From Pontederia crassipes (lineage: Eukaryota > Streptophyta > Magnoliopsida > Commelinales > Pontederiaceae), in assembly GCA_030549335.1 (NCBI GenBank), contig JAUKPH010000017.1, positions 3,341,001 to 3,405,000 of the forward strand: a stretch of DNA of 64,000 nucleotides, given 5' to 3'. The notes under the pieces are model-generated. The model did no database searches, was not told the DNA's origin, and saw only the letters and a list, made by a program, of their open reading frames with translations. Below, one piece after another: positions 50,571 to 64,000 of this stretch; positions within the stretch are counted from its first letter, which is position 1, and every line of letters begins with the position of its first letter. The position numbers and the translations under genes are program-made.

Positions 50571-50911
50571 TGGTCCCTCTTCTTAGTCAGACATTTCGAC
50601 AGATTTCCCCTGCGAGGGTTCTAGCTATGTAGGGACAAAATTTTTTAAGTATATTCTATATGTGATTCAGAATTGATTTATTTTTCTTATCACGAGATAT
50701 GTGTCATATTTTAAAGGAGAGTCTCAGTCAGTCTGTAATTCCTATCATCTATGAAAGGAGGTACTTATATAAACTTCCTAGAGATCCAAGGAGAAAGTAA
50801 TATGATATTGTGTTTTTCTTTTATTTTTTTCATCTAATAAAATTCTACGTCGCCTTAAATTTCTCGAATTTTCTCGCGGTGCACGATTTCTCTCGTGCAA
50901 AAATTCTAACA
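50571..50911 (+). repeat. Degenerate LTR fragment, second copy of the 13.1-kb family
   Basis: It starts TGGTCCC and ends TTCTAACA. The interior CTGTAATTCCTATCATCT and TATATAAACTTCCTAG match 13088-13440 in inverse window orientation. No target duplication is recognised. Confidence 0.6.
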
Positions 50912-55154
<4,243 letters not shown>

Positions 55155-57296
55155 TGTAACATCGAGTACTTTGTTCGATCTTCTTTCACTATTTCATTGA
55201 ACCCAAATGATAAAGAGAAATGATACAGAAGCAAAAGACTTTGACAATTAAACTAACATGACAATACCTTTTGCTCTACGTGGCGGGTCAAAGTAAACTC
55301 GAGTCGGATACTAGAATTCACAAAGCTCGGAGCTCCACATTAATGGAGGATTCGAGCCAAGTCGTGGGCGAGCTCGGTCCGGATTTGTAACGTTTAAGAA
55401 GGGCGCATGATAAGATCATATAAGAAGAGCTCAATAATAAAATAATAGATCAATGAGAGTATGAATCAATAAAGGAGATCAGGTAAGAGATCAATGGATC
55501 AATCAATATCAATTATCAATTATGTCTTATCACTATGACACTTATCCAATTTAATAATTTTCTATTATTAATATTTGTGGTCATCGGTCAATTATCAATT
55601 TCTATTATATTCAATAGACGGAGCCAAAGTCAATCAACGTCAAAATTTAAATGATCAAGGTTCAATTCCATTCCATTCAATTCTATTCAATTTTAATTCA
55701 ATTCAATTTAATTTCAATTCAATTAAAGAGCGCTTAGCCAATTATAAAAAACTTCATGTCTCTTTCATGTAGTCCAGTGGGAGATCAAGCCATGGTAAGC
55801 CGCCCTCCAATGAAAGTACTAACAATAGTTTCGTGATGGCGGGAGACCATGACCATCACATGACAGTCATAACTTTCCTAAAGGATGACATCTCAAACTT
55901 CTAGGTAGATTGTCTGCTCCATACAATACTATAACAATAATGGCCCAAGGGACTTAGAGACAATCGGAGAACATGAAGACCCAGCAGTTTTCATCTTTTA
56001 TCTTGTTTAACTTAAAGGTCTATCTTTAACAATTTACTTTAGATTAGACAATGACTCAATCATGAGAAAACTACTGGATCAATATCATGATGGATAATAG
56101 GATCTGATAGGGTAACAATAAAGATAATCTCAAATCAAATCTAAAAGATATGATGAGGTCAGATCTATTTGTGATATAATCAGAAATGATCATGAACAAT
56201 AAGCTACGATAATTATTCAATTTTCTATAACAGTTTACCCAAAATTACGATTTTTATCCCCAGAACTCGGCCAGCGTCAAGTGAAACTCGGACCATGTTC
56301 GGGAACGATCAATATTACCTTGGCCAGAGCAAACCCGGGCCAGGTGAATGGTGAACTTGGGCCGAGTCAGCCGGTTCACGTTTAATCGAATCGCGTCGCG
56401 ATCCCGAGTCGAGCCGAAGCTAGAACCTGGACCGGGCCAATAGGAACCCCCGCCAGGTTGGACAATCCGATCTAATTCCGAATCCAATTTGATCCGGATT
56501 CAACCAAATCCGGACCGGGCACAGCAGAACCTGGGCGGAGTTCTGCCGTCGACGGCGAAGTGCATTCCGACGCGACTTTCTGACCATCATAACTATGTCA
56601 TATGACGTCTAAACTATGCATATGATATATCAATGGAATCATGGTACAAAGGAGAAGAGATTAGAGTTCCATGTCGTGAAAAACCGATAACATAGGGATT
56701 CCACCTACGTACCTAAAGTTGGCTGAAAAATTAACAGAATTTTCTTCTCTGAAAATCTGCACGAACGCCGAACTTTGGTCGGCGGTTGCTCTCTGTCCTC
56801 GCTCCCAAAGCTCACGGCCACCACTTGGAACTTATTCTCCTACGTGCAGGCTTCGAAACCAGCCACCACACGTTCTCGAGGTGCCTCGATTCGCGTGCAA
56901 ATGAGAGGAAAAGAGGGCTTGTGGGCGAAATTCTATTTTTGACAAAAAAAGGAATTTCCAGCCACCCTTTAATATCTATTTTTAGGTGCAGATTTGAGAT
57001 ATCAATTCTATTAGGCCTTGTACTTTTTTAGAATCAATCTTGATCATCCATCAATGACTAATCCCTTCCTAATTATTCAGATTTATTTAAATTCGAATTT
57101 ATTTCGTAAATCCATACTTATCTCTATAACAATTCTATCTTTATTCAAATTCTATCATCTTTCTTCATCTTATCTCATAATTTCCATCAATTTCAAAATT
57201 AATTAATTCCATAATATTAACATTGGGACTTTCAGTTCCATTAAATAAAAATAAATATCCTTTATTTATTTTCTAAAAATTCGGGTTGTTATATCA
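55155..57296 (-). repeat. 3' LTR of chromovirus 2
   Basis: A 2.1-kb non-coding segment between TG (55155) and CA (57296), placed exactly after the polypurine tract on the minus strand. It includes a GC-richer part (56260-56570) with repeated ACTCGG and CGGACCGGGC motifs. No second copy in the window allows a direct comparison, so the outer end is inferred. Confidence 0.65.
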
Positions 57297-57364
57297 TAAC
57301 CTCCTTAAAAATAAATTCATCCTCGAATTTGCTTAAGGGAATTACATCAACTATTTAAATAATT

Positions 57365-58830
57365 CTGAAAAGTCCTTCCTCATTTCATCTTCCAATTCCC
57401 AAGTAGCGTCTTCGCCTCTATGATGTGTCTATGCCACTTTCACCATAGGTACCATCTTATTCTTCAAATGCTTAGTCTGGTACTCCAATATCTCTATAGG
57501 TTGTTCTGCGTATGTCAGGTCCACATTCAAGTTTGGTTCTTCCATATTCACTATATTAGCATCATCATGTTGATACTTGCGCAACATTGACACGTGAAAG
57601 GCATTATGCACGTGTCCATATGATGGCGGTAGCGCCAACCTGCAGGCTGCATCGTCAATCAATTTAAGTATCTCGAATGGACCAAACATATCTAGGGCTT
57701 AGCTTCAACCTTCATCGGGGAGACTTTCAGCATCACACGATCTCTAACTTGAAGATCTATTCTCTCCATTTCTTGTCAGCATAAGTCTTCTCTCTGGTGA
57801 ATGCTGCTTTCAATCTTTCTCTAATGAGACAAACATTTTCAGCATCCTCCATGATTTGCTTCAGCATTTCCTCTGACAAGAACTATCGTCCTCCTACCTC
57901 ACTCCAACAGATAAGGGAGTGGCATGGTCTTTCATATATCGCATCAAAGGGTGCCATGCCAATACTAGAGTGATGGCTATTATTATATGCGAACTCAATC
58001 AGTGGGAGGTGAGTGTCCCAACTACCACTCCAGTCGAAAGCACATGCTCGGAGCATATCTTCCAATGTCTGTATGGTGCGCTCAGACTACCCGTCTGTCT
58101 GAGGATGGAACGTTGTGCTAAAATTCAATTTCATTCCAAAGGCACTCTGGATGCTCCGCCAAAATTTTACCGTAAATCGTGGATATCTATCCGACACAAT
58201 GGAGACTGACGGATAACCTCCTTAATATAAATGTCCATCAGACTTTCGACGGACTGCTTCCATTTGATGAGAATGAAGTGGGCCGCTTTGCTAAATCGGT
58301 CCACCACTACCCATATCGCATTGTGGCCCTATTGTGTTCTTGGAAGCCCTGTAACAAAATTCATTGTTATCTTTTCCCCTTTTTATTGTGGAATTCCAAG
58401 TTCCTGCATTACTCCATATGGCCTTTAATGCTCAACTTTCACTTGCTGACATACAATGCACTTTGTAACGTACTCCGCTATGTCCTTCTTCATATTGTTC
58501 CATCAGAAGGTCCATTGCAAATCTTTATACATTTTCGTGCTTCCGGGATGAATGGCGAATTCTGGTTTGTGGCATTCATCGAGCACATGTCCTCTTAGTC
58601 CATCATGGGCAGGGACTCATAAACGTCCCCTGTATCTGACGACTTCATCTGAGACTGTAAAGTCGGCAGGGATCTTTTTTGCACAACTTGAGTAGGTGGT
58701 CGTACTCATTGTCATTCAGTTGTGTCTTTCCAATCTTCAACATCAATTCGGATTGCATGCCGAGGTGTGCCATAATCCATACACCATCACTGCTGGTTAC
58801 TGGACTAGCATGTATAATACAGTCGGTCAT
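57365..58830 (-). pseudogene. pol: Integrase and chromodomain remnant of chromovirus 2
   Basis: Readable minus-strand blocks are integrase pieces ([20 protein letters not shown] and [12 protein letters not shown] near 58010-57915), the linker (FHVSMLRKYQHDD near 57600-57560) and the chromodomain end (ATWELEDEM near 57410-57380). A stop replaces the conserved Trp of the chromodomain (VKVA followed by a stop). Several other frameshifts are present. Confidence 0.78.
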
Positions 58831-59746
58831 ATTCCATCGACCCTACCCACTTCCTACTGAGTGCGTCAGCAACCAAGTTTGCCTCTCCCGAGTGGTAGCT
58901 GATGGCAAACTCGTAATCTTTTAAAAATTTTATCAATCTCCTTTGACGCATATTCAGATCACGCTGAGAAAAGATATACTTCAGACTCTTGTGATTTGTG
59001 AAAATCTCGAACTCTTAACCATAGAAGTAGTGCTTCCAAATCTTGAGGGCGAAGACTACCACTGCTAGTTTGAAATCGTGCGTCGGATAGTTCTTCTCGT
59101 GTTTCTTCAATTGCCTTGATGCGTAGGCAATAACCTTCTCTTGTTGCATCAAGACGCACTCCAATCCGGTGCCACATGCATTGCTATATATCACATCACC
59201 TCCTTGGCCTGAAGGTATGGTCAGAATACGCGCCGTCATCAATCTTTTCTTTAACTCTTAGAAGCTGTCTTCACACTTTCGTGACCACTCATATTTGACG
59301 TCTTTCTTTATGAGATTTGTCAGTGGTGACGCGATCTTGGAGAAGTCTTGTATAAATCTCCGGTAGTATCCTGCCAGCCCGAGGAAGCTCCTAACCTCTG
59401 ACATGTTCTTCGGTTGCTCCCAGTTAGCAACTGCTTCCACCTTGGCAGCATCCACTGATATGTCATCCTTGCTAATGATATGTCCGAGGAACATTATCTC
59501 CTCTAACCAAAATTCACACTTTGAAAATTTTACGAACAACTTGAGCTCTAGAAGGGTCTGTAGCACAACTCGTAGATGTTCCTCATGTTCCTCTGGACTC
59601 GACGAATAAATCAGAATATCGTCGATAAAAACGATCGCATACTTGCCTAGATATGCCCTGAACACCCAATTCATCAAATCCATAAAAGCTGCCAGGGCAT
59701 TGGTCAGCCCAAATGACATCACCAGGAACTCGTAATGGTCATATCT
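58831..59746 (-). pseudogene. pol: RNase H and partial reverse transcriptase of chromovirus 2
   Basis: The reverse transcriptase starts abruptly at [10 protein letters not shown] (59750-59720), keeps the catalytic [11 protein letters not shown] (about 59625-59590) and [11 protein letters not shown], and continues to [19 protein letters not shown]. RNase H follows ([18 protein letters not shown], then ADALSRK-like sequence). The N-terminal half of the reverse transcriptase is missing at the Copia 2 border. Stops and frameshifts occur between 59258 and 58870. Confidence 0.82.
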
Positions 59747-60867
59747 TGTTCTTAATTTTATAGAGATATATAAAATTATATTTTGATGATACAAATCTCG
59801 AAAGATTAAAGTTAAAATGTTGAAAAAGTTTAAAGAAAAAGAGATAATTTTATGCACTACACTTTGATTAAATAATTAACTATGATCCTATTAGATTTTG
59901 GATTAATCATAAATATCAAAGTTGCAGATAATTCTGTTAGCTTTTCATAGAATTAAAAATTATCTCATTTGAATAACTGTGCAAAAAGTTATACTTAAAA
60001 TAGTACAGGACGATCGAGTTGTCGGCTATAAAATTGGTCGACCGATCAGGAACACAGGTCGATCGGTCCAAAATATCAGTCGACCGGTCCAGAATACAGG
60101 TCGATCGGTCAGTGCAAAAAATGCCCAATTTCAACCAACAGAATGTCGAGACTATACCGATCGACCGGACAATGCAGAATTCGCCAACGGTCACATTTTT
60201 CATAAAAGAAAGTGTATCGATCGACTGGTCCATATGTGCGGTCGATCGGCCTTCGAGTCACATGAATAGTAACAGTCAAATTTGAAGGAAAAAATTGTGG
60301 AATGATTTTTGGACGACTTTCTCACTTGCAGAAGCCAATAAAAGGAGTGTCAAAGCCAGAAGGAAGAGCAATCATCCAAGTCTTGAAGAAAAATTTTAAG
60401 TTATCAAAAGAAGACGTTTTTCTTGAAGTTTTCATTTTTAGTTTTCTCTTATTCTCCTGTGTAAAAAAGGTTCAAAATCTTACCTCTTGAACGAGAGAAA
60501 AGATTAGCTTCCTAGGAGAAGAGGTTGCATTTTCTCTCAAAGCGGAGAAAAGGTGGTTGATGTAAAGGGTGTTCTTCCTCGCCCCATTTGGAATTAAGGA
60601 AGAGTCTTAGTGGAATCTCCGACGGTCTCGAGGTTGAGAAGTCGGAGTGGGGATGTAGGCCAAGGTGTGGCTGAACCTCGTCAACAACCAACATGTGTTT
60701 GCGTTTGATTTTCTCTCTCCCTCTCCCTTTAATATTGAATTTATGATATGAATTGTAAAGGATTTAAGAATTGATTTTAAGCTTTCGTGACGATTTTTGT
60801 GAAATCGACATTTTCGAATTGAACACCAATTCACCCCTTCCCCCTTGGTGCGCTTTGGAATCCTACA
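59747..60867 (+). repeat. 5' LTR of Copia 2
   Basis: It matches 63104-64000. The first ~12 bases differ from the TGTTGGATCTAAG of the 3' LTR, so the exact border to the chromovirus is uncertain by about 10 bp. It ends AATCCTACA, two bases before the primer-binding site. Confidence 0.8.
60005..60250. repeat. CGACCGGTCC motif array in Copia 2 5' LTR
   Basis: Roughly ten copies of GGTCGACCGGTCC / GGTCGATCGGTC, with a common step of about 20-21 bp (GTCCAGAATA-type spacers). Confidence 0.75.
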
Positions 60868-61040
60868 ATTGGTATCAGAACGGGTTGCTCTTGTTTTGAT
60901 CTTTTGAATCTTCTCATTTTCAGATCTAATCATTTTTAAGATTCAATCATTTTTTTAAGATTTAACAATCTTAAGAGGTATGACATCACATGGATTTGTT
61001 TTCGCTGAAGGATAATCAATTAGTCGTCCTCCCCTTTTAA

Positions 61041-62390
61041 ATGCATCAAATTTTCAATATTGAAAAATTAGGATTCAAGCATACGTTTGTTCTATTGATA
61101 TTAACATGTGAGATATCGTTGAAAAAGATTATTATTTTCATGAAAAATTATCTACTGAATATGACGAAAGACAAAAAAAATTCGAAATTAGATTGGAAAG
61201 CAAAGAATATTTTTTATTATACTTTAGATTCAACGGATTTCAATCAGATTTCTAATTGTGAATGTGCAACTGAAATTTGGAAGAAACTCATTACTACTTA
61301 AGAAGGAACGGATAAAGTTAAAGAATCTAGATTAAATATTTTGAATCATTAATATGATTCCTTCAAGATGCATGAAAATGAATCCATAAATGATATGGTT
61401 GCTCGGTTTAATGATATTGTGAATGGCTTAGTCTCTTTGGGCGAGCCTAGAATTAATTCCCAAAAAGTGAAAAAGATTCTGAGATCTCTCCCCTCCCAAT
61501 GACATATAAAAAGACGATGATCGAAGAAAAGGATTTGAATAAATTAGATTTTGGTGATCTTATTGGCTCACTTCTAACATATGAGATCAGAATCCAAGAA
61601 GAAGAAGAATCCAATGCTCCCAAAAAGAAGACGTTGACTTTGAAAGTAAGCGAAAATGAAGATAACTCAAGTGAAGAAGAAGTGGACGAAAAGAAGCTCG
61701 CCCGCTATACAAAAAAACTTGACAAATATCTCAAGTTGGTGAAATCTAAATAAAAGAGTGAAAAGCCGAAAAGATGATTATGTAAACATCACTCAAAAGA
61801 CAAAAAGGAGACATCTCAAAAGGAGAAGAAAAAGAAAAAACATAAAGAATCAAGTGAGGATGAATCAAATGACTCATCAAGTTCTTCTAGTGAGAATGCA
61901 TACTAGTGCCTAATGGTACACAACGATGAGGTAACTTCAAACTCTTCAATTTCAAATAATGACTCATCGGAATTTTCTGAAGAAAATGTTTCTTTAGATG
62001 TAAATGAAGAACTCTCCTCTCTCATAAAAAGATATTTTTCAACTAAAGAGGAAAATGAAAAATTACTATATGAGATTGAAAAACTCAAAATTGAAATTGA
62101 AGCTTTAGAAATTACACATGCATGTGAAATTGTAAAACTAGCATGTACTTTATAAAAAGTAAAGAAGAAAAATGACCTTTTGAAAAACTCACAAAATAAG
62201 ACTATTTCTCATGTAACGATAAATAATCTTAAGAATCATTTTGGACATGAAAATTCATATTGGAAATCCAATCATCTATATGGTAGAAAATCACATCTCA
62301 AGTGTTTTACATGTGAATTTTATGGTCATTATGCATACCAATACAAAATAAGAAAATTTTCACAACATTGATTGATATGGGTTCCGAAAG
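61041..62390 (+). pseudogene. gag: Copia gag remnant (UBN2 type)
   Basis: Blocks of the SIRE/Copia gag are visible: YYTLDSTDFNQIS, ATEIWKKL, the K-V-K-E-S region, MVARFNDIVNGLVSLG, KKILRSLP and KDLNKLDFGDLIGSLLTYEI. An acidic coiled-coil stretch follows, and then a zinc knuckle (KCFTCEFYGHYAY) that has lost its last Cys. WVPKG appears at the end. Stops at about 61300, 61350 and 61500 interrupt it. It would package the element RNA if intact, but it cannot be translated as one protein here. Confidence 0.78.
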
Positions 62391-63103
62391 GAAAATTATC
62401 TAACAAAATCGGACCAAAAGTTACTTGATTATTTTTCAGGTATGCTTCACATGCAAAGGACATATGGAATTGGAAATGTGAAGGCACAAAGGTTATGGTA
62501 AAATTATTATCTATTTTTTAATCAAAAATTTAAAATTACTATTTCTTTGAAAAGAGATAATATCTAAAATTGGTAATAGTGATAGGGGGAGCATACTAAA
62601 CTTTATTTTAACATATCATGGATATCATTGTTGTATCAAAGTTTTATGCCATATTTTGATTATTAATATAAATATATAAATAGTTTTGGCCTTCATCAAA
62701 TTGTTTCCATTCGCGATTATAAAATAATCATAAATTTATGGGAAGTTATTTTCTTACATACTAACTCTTTATGATGCAATATTTTACATATTTCTAATAT
62801 GAGAAAAAGGGGGAAATAATTTTTTTCAAAGATGGCATGATTAAGGGGGAGTTACATATGATTTTCTATATGCTTCATACACAAATTATTCTTTTTGATG
62901 AAACAAAAAGGGGAGAAATTTGATTTGAATATCACATTATATGAAGAGTTCCTTACAATTTATACTTATGTGAATATCTATCATTGTAAGGAAAGTTGAG
63001 TGTTAGGGGGAGTAAAATTGATTTTACAACTTATTTTATAACTTTTTCACAACTTCTACAATTTTCATATTTCTCGATTTGTCTTCATAAAAAAGGGGGA
63101 GAT
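62391..63103 (+). other. Pol-less region of Copia 2 with repeated polypurine tracts
   Basis: No coding sequence. GGGGGA-type tracts occur at about 62584, 62807, 62844, 63004 and 63094, the last being the functional polypurine tract before the 3' LTR. A weaker GGGGAG run is near 62911. Confidence 0.6.
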
Positions 63104-64000
63104 TGTTGGATCTAAGTTTTAGAGATATATAAAATTATATTTTGATGATACAAACCTCGAAAGATTAAAGTTAAAAAGTTTTAAAAAAAGGGGATAACTT
63201 TATGCACTACACTTTGATTAAATAATTAACTATGATCCTATTAGATTTTGGATTAGTCATAAATATCAAAGTTGTAGATAATTATGTTAGCTTTTCATAA
63301 AATAAAAATCATCTCATTTGGATAACTGTGCAAAAAGTTATGCTTAAAATAGTATAGGGTGGTCGAGCTACCGGTTGAAAAACTGGTCGACCGATCAGGA
63401 ACACAAGTCGACCGGTCCAGAATATCGGTCGACCGGTCCAGAACATAGGTCGACCGATCATTGTAGAAAATGCTCAATTTCAACCAGCAGAATATTGAAA
63501 CTGTACAGGTCGAGGTACCGGTCGACCGGTCCAAGACACAGGTCGACCGGACAGTGCAGAATTCGCCAACGGTCACATTTTTCATAAAAGAAAGTGTACC
63601 GATCGATCGGTCCATATGTGCGGTCGACCAACCTCCGAGTCAAATGAATACTAACAGTCAAATTTGTAGAAGCCTATAAAAGGAGTGTCAAAGCCAGAAG
63701 GAAGAGCAATCATCCAAACCTTAAAGAAAAACTTCAAGTTATCAAAAGAAAACATTTTTCTTGAAGTTTTCATTTTTAATTTTCTTTTATTCGCTCTTCT
63801 TTTCTTGTGAGCTTAGTTTTATAAAAGAGAGAAATATTTTATTTAGAAAAATATTGAGAGAGCTCCTGTGTAAAAGATGTTCAAAATCTTACCTCTTGAG
63901 CGAGAGAAAAGATTAACTTTCAAGGAAGAGAGGTTGTCTTACCTCTCGAAGCGGAGAAAAGGTGGTTGATGTAAAGGGCGTTCTTCCTTGCCCTATTTGG
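63104..64000 (+). repeat. 3' LTR of Copia 2 (cut by window end)
   Basis: It starts TGTTGGATCTAAG directly after the polypurine tract and matches the 5' LTR to the last base of the window. It carries its own CGACCGGTCC array at about 63360-63640. Confidence 0.85.
63360..63640. repeat. CGACCGGTCC motif array in Copia 2 3' LTR
   Basis: At least nine GGTCGACCGGTCC / GGTCGACCGATC copies, partly different in number and spacers from the 5' LTR array, so the array has changed since insertion. Confidence 0.75.

Larger units (their letters stand above)
55155..59746 (-). mobile_element. Ty3-type chromovirus retrotransposon 2, interrupted at its reverse transcriptase
   Basis: On the minus strand: partial reverse transcriptase (59746-59258), RNase H, integrase and a chromodomain (to about 57365), then a TTTTTAAGGAGG polypurine tract and a 3' LTR 57296-55155 (plus-strand ends TGTAACATCG...GTTATATCA). 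The upstream part (protease, gag, 5' LTR) is absent because Copia 2 begins inside the reverse transcriptase. It should resume beyond the window end. Confidence 0.82.
59747..64000 (+). mobile_element. Copia-type LTR retrotransposon 2, gag-only, running off the window end
   Basis: 5' LTR 59747-60867, primer-binding site TGGTATCAGAACGGG (60870-60884), degenerate gag 61041-62390, about 700 bp of AT-rich DNA with repeated GGGGGAG tracts, polypurine tract AAAAAGGGGGAGAT and 3' LTR from 63104. The LTRs are direct repeats over their whole visible length (for example GAGATATATAAAATTATA, CGCCAACGGTCACATTTTTC). No protease, integrase or reverse transcriptase is present. Confidence 0.85.

Noticed and set aside
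60005-60250. CRISPR-like regular palindromic array
   Set aside because: Short diverged motifs inside an LTR of a plant retrotransposon; spacers are not unique and no cas context exists.

Overview
This is nuclear DNA of a flowering plant, most likely a monocot. It has split genes with GT-AG introns, a 3' coding half of the first gene that is rich in G/C at third codon positions, AT-rich intergenic DNA, and a dense load of plant transposon types (CACTA, hAT, Copia, Ty3 chromovirus, a LINE tail). The species cannot be named from the sequence. No rRNA, tRNA or CRISPR array was recognised.

Three host genes can be reconstructed exon by exon. (1) 657-3905 (+) is the MALE STERILITY 1 / PERSISTENT TAPETAL CELL 1 PHD-finger regulator of the tapetum. 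A 496-bp mobile element with GGTAC-rich ends sits inside its third exon. (2) 37125-39954 (-) is a MOB1-type kinase activator in seven exons, with an odd first splice junction and a shortened C-terminus. (3) 48172-49696 (+) is an XRI1-like (X-ray induced 1) gene in five exons, with a GC-AG intron that starts next to a long CT microsatellite. All three families have been linked to male or sporophytic reproduction in model plants. That shared theme, plus the broken MS1 and the repeat-rich setting, is the most interesting aspect of the window.

The rest is mostly transposons. 4452-6167 and 15680-18231 are two complete non-autonomous CACTA elements with matching 3-bp target duplications. 6475-7146 and 27311-28350 are two hAT-like elements with 8-bp duplications. 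7533-13981 is a gag-only Copia element (target duplication ATTAT). Its 5' LTR holds a LINE tail and a 3.4-kb solo LTR, which itself holds a 420-bp solo LTR. 25838-33927 is a decayed Ty3 chromovirus on the minus strand that splits a G-type lectin receptor kinase relic between its signal peptide and its lectin domain. 55155-59746 is a second minus-strand chromovirus, cut in its reverse transcriptase by another gag-only Copia element (59747 to beyond the window end).

Between these lie two long-inverted-repeat elements (about 22.3-24.1 kb and 41.7-42.4 kb), degenerate LTR pieces, tandem repeats and long AT-rich stretches in which nothing coding could be supported.
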